The position numbers were made by a program, and so were the translations under genes. DNA of 64,000 nt from an uncultured Clostridia bacterium (GTDB lineage Bacteria; Bacillota; Clostridia; Christensenellales; Aristaeellaceae): assembly GCA_934662505.1 (NCBI GenBank), contig CAKUKE010000001.1, forward strand, positions 124,001 to 188,000, given 5' to 3'. The first letter of the stretch is position 1. Each line of letters opens with the position of its first letter. The notes beneath the pieces were generated by a model that saw only the letters and a list, made by a program, of their open reading frames with translations, did not search any database and was not told the DNA's origin. Below are positions 59,270-64,000 of this stretch, in pieces.

Positions 59270-60502
59270 ATGTCAAGAGAACTCACCTGGCGGGATACGC
59301 AGAAGGCGTGCTATCTGGGCTATATCAGTCAGGCGGTGGTGATCAATCTGCCCTCGCTGCTGTTCGTCACCTTTCAGCGGGACTACGGGGTTTCTCTGAC
59401 GAAACTGAGCGGGCTGATCGCGCTGCTGTTTGTGGTGCAGATCATCGTGGATTTTGTGTCTGCGCCCATTGTGGACAGGGTCGGGTACCGCGCCTGTTCG
59501 GTGGTGGGGTTCGGGCTGTGCGTGGCAGGGCTGGGCTTGCTGAGCGTGCTTCCACGGGTGATGAGCAGCGCCTATGCGGGACTTGCCATCGCCATGACGG
59601 TGGCGTCCGTGGGCAGCGGGCTGATGGAGGTGCTCATCAGCCCCATTACGGAAAGCCTGCCCATGGAGGACAAGGGCGGCGCCATGAGCCTGCTTCACTC
59701 CTTTTACTGCTGGGGGCTGGTAGGGGTCGTCGTGCTGTCCACCGGCTATTTTGCAGTCTTTGGTACGGAAAACTGGCCGTATCTGCCCCTTCTGTGGGCG
59801 CTGGTGCCCCTGACCGGGCTCGCTGCATTTCTGCGGGTGCCCATGTATCAGCTGGCGGAGGCGGGGCGTACCATGACGATGGGCGGCATCCTGAAGCAGC
59901 CGGTGTTCTGGCTGCTGTTTGCGGTGATGATCTGCGCGGGCGCCTCTGAGCAGTCCATGTGCCAGTGGGCGTCCCTGTTTGCGGAGAAGGGGCTGGGCGT
60001 ATCCAAAACCGTGGGCGACCTGATGGGACCCTGCGCGTTTGCGGCCATGATGGGCTGCGGACGGGTGTTTTTCGGTACGGGGAAAGGCAGCAAATGGCCG
60101 GTTGAGAGAGCGCTGACGGTGTGCGCCGCGCTCTGTGTGGCGTGCTACCTGATGGCGGCGCTGTCCCCCTGGCCGGGCATGGCGCTGGCGGGCTGCGCAG
60201 TGTGCGGCTTTTCCGTGGGGGTCATGTGGCCGGGTACGCTGACCCTTGCCTCGGGCAGAATGCCGCTGGGCGGCACGGCCATGTTTGCGCTGCTGGCGCT
60301 GGGCGGCGATGTGGGGTGCAGCGCGGGACCTGCGCTGGTCGGTCTGGTGGCCGACGCGCTTTCAGGCGGCGTCGCGCAGGCGGCGGATGAAAGCATGCGG
60401 ACAGGGTTCCTGTTCGCGCTGATCTTCCCCGCCGCGCTGATGGGGAGCGTGGCGATGATCCATAAAATGAACGGCAAAAGGAAAAGGAGCGCGGCGGAAT
60501 GA
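59270..60502 (+). CDS. MFS transporter (sugar-transporter-like)
   Basis: This 410-residue protein has twelve membrane segments and the MFS loop 2-3 motif as DFVSAPIVDRVGYRACSVVG. The middle region (SPITESLPMEDKGGAMSLLH, SFYCWGLVGVVVLS) is like fucose/glucose transporters of the FucP-type. A substrate cannot be assigned. GAAGGG precedes the ATG. It overlaps the next MFS gene by ATGA, so the two are coupled. Confidence 0.85.
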   Translation: MSRELTWRDTQKACYLGYISQAVVINLPSLLFVTFQRDYGVSLTKLSGLIALLFVVQIIVDFVSAPIVDRVGYRACSVVGFGLCVAGLGLLSVLPRVMSSAYAGLAIAMTVASVGSGLMEVLISPITESLPMEDKGGAMSLLHSFYCWGLVGVVVLSTGYFAVFGTENWPYLPLLWALVPLTGLAAFLRVPMYQLAEAGRTMTMGGILKQPVFWLLFAVMICAGASEQSMCQWASLFAEKGLGVSKTVGDLMGPCAFAAMMGCGRVFFGTGKGSKWPVERALTVCAALCVACYLMAALSPWPGMALAGCAVCGFSVGVMWPGTLTLASGRMPLGGTAMFALLALGGDVGCSAGPALVGLVADALSGGVAQAADESMRTGFLFALIFPAALMGSVAMIHKMNGKRKRSAAE

Positions 60503-61692
60503 AGGGGTTGCTGGGAAGCCGTGAACGGCGGTTCGGTCTGATGCAGGCCACATTTTGGGCATATATCGGCACATTTTTTCTCTACATTGTTACGCTGCTC
60601 AGTGCCCGCGGCCTGTCCAGCAGCCAGATCGGCTATCTGACGGCGCTTTTGACCGTTGCGTCCATGGTGGGACAGCCGATCATGGGGGCGCTGTCTGATG
60701 CGACGCGGCGGAACCGGACGGTCTATATCGGCTGCTGTGTGGCGGAGTATCTGGCTTTTGTAGCGCTGTATTTTTCCCAAAATCTCTGGCAGATGGCGAT
60801 TTCCATCGTTTTTATCGGCCTGATGAAGGACCCGGCAGCCTGCGTGTTGGACAGCTGGCTCATCAAGGCGCTGCCGGACGGCACCGGGGCGTACGGCAGG
60901 CTGCGGGGCATGGGCAGTATCGCGGTCGCGGTGGAAGGGCTGTTTTACGGTTTCCTGCTGGATCATTTCGGGCTGGGGCTGATGCCGGTGGCGGCAGGGA
61001 TCACCCTGTGCCTGCTGGTAGCGGCGGCGCTGACGGTGCCTGAACTGGCGGCGGAGAGCGCACCGCACACGGCGGAGAAAAAGACGGGCATGGCCGCTGC
61101 GCTGCGCGCAACGATGACGCCCCGGCTGGTGGGCGTACTGCTCTTTTTCCTTGTGCTGGGGGTCACGGCGCAGCCGATGTACAACTTTATGCCCAAGGTG
61201 CTGGAAATGCTGGGCGGATCCTCCCGCCACCTCGGTCTGATGTATTTCCTCAATGCGGCGACGGAAGGTCTGTTCATGCAGGGACTGGGCTCGCTGAAAA
61301 AGCTGTCTGCTGAAAAGCGGATGCTGCTCAGCTGTGTGCTGTATGCATCCTGCACGGCGCTGGTCGCTCTGTGCGGCAATCTCTATCTGTCAGTCGGGCT
61401 GATGGTCATCAACGGGGCGGCATGGGGGCTGCACCTTCCCGCCCGGCGGGAAATGATCGCTCAATTGGTGCCCGAGCGGTTCCAGACGACCATGCAGGGC
61501 ATGAGCGACATGTTGTATGCCGGTCTGGGGCTGACCATCGGCAGCGCGCTGACGGGCAATCTGCTGGACGCGGCGGGGCTGCGCACGGCGTTTCTGGTGC
61601 TGGCGGCGGGGGAAATCCTTTCCACGCTGGTGCTGGTCGGGGCGATGCGGCTGCGCAAAACGGGCGACGGGAAAGCGGCGCTCCGGGGATAA
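60499..61692 (+). CDS. MFS transporter (nucleoside/sugar-like MFS_1-like)
   Basis: The 397-residue protein has twelve membrane segments. The N-terminal half has GYLTALLTVASMVGQPIMGA and SDATRRNRTVYIGCC; the second half has GASGA-free helices and MIAQLVPERFQTTMQGMSDM. The arrangement resembles the LacY-type MFS_1-like group. It is coupled to the preceding MFS gene and followed by an AraC-type regulator with its own promoter. Two different transporters in one operon suggest related substrates or an import-export pair. Confidence 0.85.
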   Translation: MKGLLGSRERRFGLMQATFWAYIGTFFLYIVTLLSARGLSSSQIGYLTALLTVASMVGQPIMGALSDATRRNRTVYIGCCVAEYLAFVALYFSQNLWQMAISIVFIGLMKDPAACVLDSWLIKALPDGTGAYGRLRGMGSIAVAVEGLFYGFLLDHFGLGLMPVAAGITLCLLVAAALTVPELAAESAPHTAEKKTGMAAALRATMTPRLVGVLLFFLVLGVTAQPMYNFMPKVLEMLGGSSRHLGLMYFLNAATEGLFMQGLGSLKKLSAEKRMLLSCVLYASCTALVALCGNLYLSVGLMVINGAAWGLHLPARREMIAQLVPERFQTTMQGMSDMLYAGLGLTIGSALTGNLLDAAGLRTAFLVLAAGEILSTLVLVGAMRLRKTGDGKAALRG

Positions 61693-61703
61693 GGAACGTT
61701 GGC

Positions 61704-61732
61704 TTGACAATTTCGCATGCGTTTGATAGCAT
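61704..61732 (+). promoter_or_regulatory. Promoter of the second AraC-type regulator
   Basis: TTGACA (61704-61709), 17 nt, TAGCAT (61727-61732). Confidence 0.65.
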
Positions 61733-61751
61733 ACGCGAGGGGGGACGGCGC

Positions 61752-62609
61752 ATGAAGGACGACTTGCCGGTGATGAATACCTACGAACGGATCCGGGATG
61801 ATCACACGACGGCAGACTGCTGGAATAGCGAGGACGACTGCTGCCTGCCCCATTTTCATCACAGCGTGGAACTGGTGTACGTCACGGAGGGAATGCTGAC
61901 CGCCATTGTGGACGGTCAGACGATGCACGTGCGGCAGGGACAATTGCTGATCTGCTCCTCCTATGCCGTTCACACCTATATCAGCGAGGAACACAACCGG
62001 GGGGTGGTGATGACCATTCCGCTGGGAAGCGTGCCTTCTTTGCAAAAACGTCTGCAAAAGGCCGTTTTCAAAAAGCAGGTGTGGGATGTGAAGGAGGGCG
62101 GAAGCGCCGAGCTTGCATATCTGCTGCCTTTGCTGGCGCAGGGCTGGGAAGGGTACGGCGCGGAGACGCGCAAGGGCTTTTCCTACGCGGTACTGGGCAT
62201 GCTGGTCGACCGTGTGGGGTTGACGGAGGTGCAGACGGGACAGCAGCGGGGACCCATGGGGAGTACCCTCCGGGATGTGCTCAACTATTTGCAGGAGCAC
62301 TATCAGGGGCCGCTTGGGCTGGAGGAAGTGGCACGGCATTTCGGATACAGCAAAAACAGGTTTTCCAGACTGTTCCGGGATCATCTGGGCTGCTCCATGA
62401 ATGCGTATCTGACGACCATCCGCTGCAGGCGGGCGGCGGAAATGCTGCTGGACAGCGAGCAGACCATGCTGGAAATAGCGGCCAATGCGGGCTTTGAATG
62501 CCTGCGCACCTTTTACCGCGCCTTCAGGGCGTGCTACCACTGCACCCCCTCGCAATACGTACGGGGGCAGATGCAGACGGGGCTGCATAAAAAAGAGGAG
62601 GGTATATGA
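61752..62609 (+). CDS. AraC-family transcriptional regulator
   Basis: This 285-residue regulator has a cupin sensor (about 30-110, PHFHHSVELVYVTEGMLTAI with HVRQGQLLICSSYAVH) and a C-terminal AraC DNA-binding domain (about 180-280, EEVARHFGYSKNRFSRLFRD and LEIAANAGFECLRTFYRAFR). GGGG-rich leader and ATG at 61752 form the start. It overlaps the next gene by 4 nt. It probably controls the MFS operon next to it, but the targets are not proven. Confidence 0.88.
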   Translation: MKDDLPVMNTYERIRDDHTTADCWNSEDDCCLPHFHHSVELVYVTEGMLTAIVDGQTMHVRQGQLLICSSYAVHTYISEEHNRGVVMTIPLGSVPSLQKRLQKAVFKKQVWDVKEGGSAELAYLLPLLAQGWEGYGAETRKGFSYAVLGMLVDRVGLTEVQTGQQRGPMGSTLRDVLNYLQEHYQGPLGLEEVARHFGYSKNRFSRLFRDHLGCSMNAYLTTIRCRRAAEMLLDSEQTMLEIAANAGFECLRTFYRAFRACYHCTPSQYVRGQMQTGLHKKEEGI

Positions 62610-63253
62610 AGTTTCTGGACAACCTGGAGCGGCGGATGGGTCGCTTCTATATTCCCAACCTGATGAGGTATCTGTGCACGGCCATGCTGGGCGTGTTCAT
62701 TCTGGATTTTCTGCCGTTTCAGGTCTCTGCGTCCAGCGTGCTGGTGTTTAACCGGGCGCTGATTCTGAAAGGGCAGGTGTGGCGGATTCTTACCTTTACC
62801 GTGCTGCCGCCCAACAGCAGCCTGCTGTTCATTCTCCTGTCGCTGTATTTTTACTATATGATCGGTACCGCGCTGGAAAACCGCTGGGGCAGCAGACGGT
62901 TCAATCTGTACTACCTGCTGGGTGTGGCGGGCAACATTGCCTCCGGTTTTCTCATGGGATACGCGACCAACACCTATCTGAACCTTTCCCTGTTTCTGGC
63001 CTACGCCATGCTGAACCCGGACATGCCGGTGATGCTGTTTTTCGTGCTGCCGGTCAAAATGAAATGGCTGGCGCTGTTGTCCAGCATTTCGCTGATCGCG
63101 CTGTTTTTTGCCGGCGGATGGGCGATGAAGCTCAGTCTGCTGCTGTCGCTGCTGCCGTTTTTCCTGTTCTTCGGGCCGCAGCTCTGGCAGGAGGGAAAAA
63201 TGGCATGGGGGCGGATGAAATACCGCTGGCAAAACCGGAACTGGAACCGTTGA
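62606..63253 (+). CDS. Rhomboid-like membrane protein without the catalytic motif
   Basis: The 215-residue protein has about six membrane helices. The segment ILKGQVWRILTFTVLPPN followed by YYMIGTALENRWGSRRFNLYYL matches the N-terminal half of rhomboid-fold proteins. The GxSG serine motif and the later catalytic histidine are absent, so it would be a non-proteolytic member. GAGGAGG precedes the ATG, and the start overlaps the AraC-type gene's stop. The downstream ATPase is 57 nt away. Role unknown. Confidence 0.7.
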   Translation: MKFLDNLERRMGRFYIPNLMRYLCTAMLGVFILDFLPFQVSASSVLVFNRALILKGQVWRILTFTVLPPNSSLLFILLSLYFYYMIGTALENRWGSRRFNLYYLLGVAGNIASGFLMGYATNTYLNLSLFLAYAMLNPDMPVMLFFVLPVKMKWLALLSSISLIALFFAGGWAMKLSLLLSLLPFFLFFGPQLWQEGKMAWGRMKYRWQNRNWNR

Positions 63254-63262
63254 ACCGGAAGA

Positions 63263-63297
63263 CTCCGCGGCGCGAGGACTTTTGATACGCCGCGGAG
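63263..63297 (+). repeat. Hairpin before the ATPase gene
   Basis: CTCCGCGGCG (63263-63272) and CGCCGCGGAG (63288-63297) form a perfect 10-bp stem with a 15-nt loop. The right arm ends just before the GGAGG ribosome site at about 63299, so it may modulate initiation. Confidence 0.5.
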
Positions 63298-63310
63298 CGG
63301 AGGAAGAAGC

Positions 63311-64000
63311 ATGCTGTATGCCGACCGGCTGACTAAAAACCGGCAGGGCGCGGGGTACCCCTTTGATGTGCCGGTCATTGCGAACATGACATCGTGGCAG
63401 CTGAACGCGCCGGTCACCATTCTGTGCGGCGATAACGGATGCGGCAAGTCCACCCTGCTGTCGCTGCTGGCGGCAAAGCTGAATGCCGTGCGCATCGGGC
63501 AGGGGGTGATCGAGCGGGAACGGGCAGCGGAGGCGGCGGAGGGCGCCTTTACGCTGCGCAAACGGGCGGCGCGTCACAACTTCTTCTTTTCCGCGGAGGA
63601 CTTTATCGCCTACATCGGCTGGGTGTCCCGCGCCAAGGAAGAAGCGCGGCGCGAGCTGATCCGTATCCGGGAGGATGACGCCATTCCGGACAAGGCCTAC
63701 GCTTCTATGCCCTACGCCCATACGCTGGAGGATCTGGCGGGGCTTTACGCGGGCGATCTGGCCTGCCAGTCGCACGGAGAAGGGTTTCTGGACTTTTTTA
63801 TTTCCCGGCTGCATCCGGACGGACTGTATCTGCTGGATGAACCGGAAGGGGCGCTGAGCTTTGAAAAACAGTATGCGCTGGCGCTGACCATCTGGGAAGG
63901 GGCGAAGGACAGCCAGTTTATTCTGGCGACCCATTCGCCCATTCTGACGGCCATTCCCGGCGCGGAGATCATCGAAATCGTCGATGGCGTCATGAAACGC
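63311..64000 (+). CDS. AAA/ABC-type ATPase, C-terminus beyond the window
   Basis: The visible 230 residues have Walker A GDNGCGKST (about 38-47), a SxSHGEGFLDFF-like signature (QSHGEGFLDFF) and Walker B GLYLLDEPEGALS, followed by the ATHSPIL H-loop. This is the soluble ABC-ATPase type related to SMC/RecF and the predicted ATPases in COG3910-like sets, not a transporter subunit. GGAGG precedes the ATG at 63311. The frame is open to the right edge. Confidence 0.85.
   Translation, partial: MLYADRLTKNRQGAGYPFDVPVIANMTSWQLNAPVTILCGDNGCGKSTLLSLLAAKLNAVRIGQGVIERERAAEAAEGAFTLRKRAARHNFFFSAEDFIAYIGWVSRAKEEARRELIRIREDDAIPDKAYASMPYAHTLEDLAGLYAGDLACQSHGEGFLDFFISRLHPDGLYLLDEPEGALSFEKQYALALTIWEGAKDSQFILATHSPILTAIPGAEIIEIVDGVMKR

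Noticed and set aside
1..64000. CRISPR arrays, complete insertion sequences, prophage
   Set aside because: No regularly spaced repeats, transposase or integrase genes were seen.

Overview
The window looks like chromosome of a spore-forming, anaerobic-type member of class Clostridia (Bacillota), G+C rich by eye. The case rests on the spoIIGA-sigE-sigG sporulation cluster, three T-box leaders, LplA/LplB-type sugar uptake genes, a single-chain glycyl-tRNA synthetase and strong AGGAGG ribosome sites with frequent TTG/GTG starts. The style resembles gut Clostridia such as Christensenellales; that placement is inference.

Region by region. 1-5.4 kb (minus): AraC regulator, a UroD/MtaA-type methyltransferase-like enzyme, a sugar-binding protein and an LplB permease. 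5.4-9.2 kb: an empty stretch, a Nudix hydrolase, then spoIIGA, sigE and sigG; Spo0A-box-like sites precede spoIIGA and a sigma-G-like promoter precedes sigG. 9.4-15.3 kb (minus): glpK, a membrane-anchored PQQ-type beta-propeller protein and glyQS. 15.5-19.2 kb: HtrA protease, murC and a pentapeptide-repeat protein. 19.6-24.4 kb (minus): a TrmH-type methyltransferase coupled to an unrecognised 779-residue protein, and aspartokinase. 24.5-26.2 kb: DUF5665-lspA-rluD. 26.3-31.9 kb (minus): PIG-L deacetylase, GNAT, a broken Nudix gene and a heterodimeric ABC exporter. 32-36 kb: YhhN protein and a T-box-controlled TrpXYZ-type ABC importer. 36-40.7 kb: a membrane protein, then nadD-HD fusion, rsfS, an ArsC/Spx-like protein, an M28 peptidase and GNAT. 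40.8-49 kb: proS (minus) and thrS (plus), each behind its own T-box, with a six-module peptidoglycan-binding protein and a Nudix-DUF1653 fusion between. 49-52.2 kb: a ZnuA-like protein, an AI-2E family transporter and a histidine phosphatase. 52.4-54.9 kb: an A+T-richer accessory patch (a frameshifted gene, a 22-codon ORF, an unknown helical protein, an XRE regulator) lying on the 3' side of two tRNA-Ser genes. 55.5-64 kb: DEAD-box helicase, Gfo/Idh/MocA oxidoreductase, a polytopic membrane protein, two MFS transporters, AraC, a rhomboid-like membrane protein and a truncated ATPase.

How the genes work together. Three leaders tie expression to uncharged tRNA: proline for proS, threonine for thrS and, by my reading, leucine for the TrpXYZ-type importer. 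The first four genes form a regulated uptake-plus-enzyme locus. The sporulation block carries both of its expected stage-specific control signals. I saw no CRISPR array, no complete insertion sequence and no rRNA. The most interesting leads are the MtaA-like enzyme locus, the leucine-reading T-box, the 779-residue protein with a worn-out P-loop region, the palindrome over the lspA operon promoter, and the tRNA-Ser-flanked patch.
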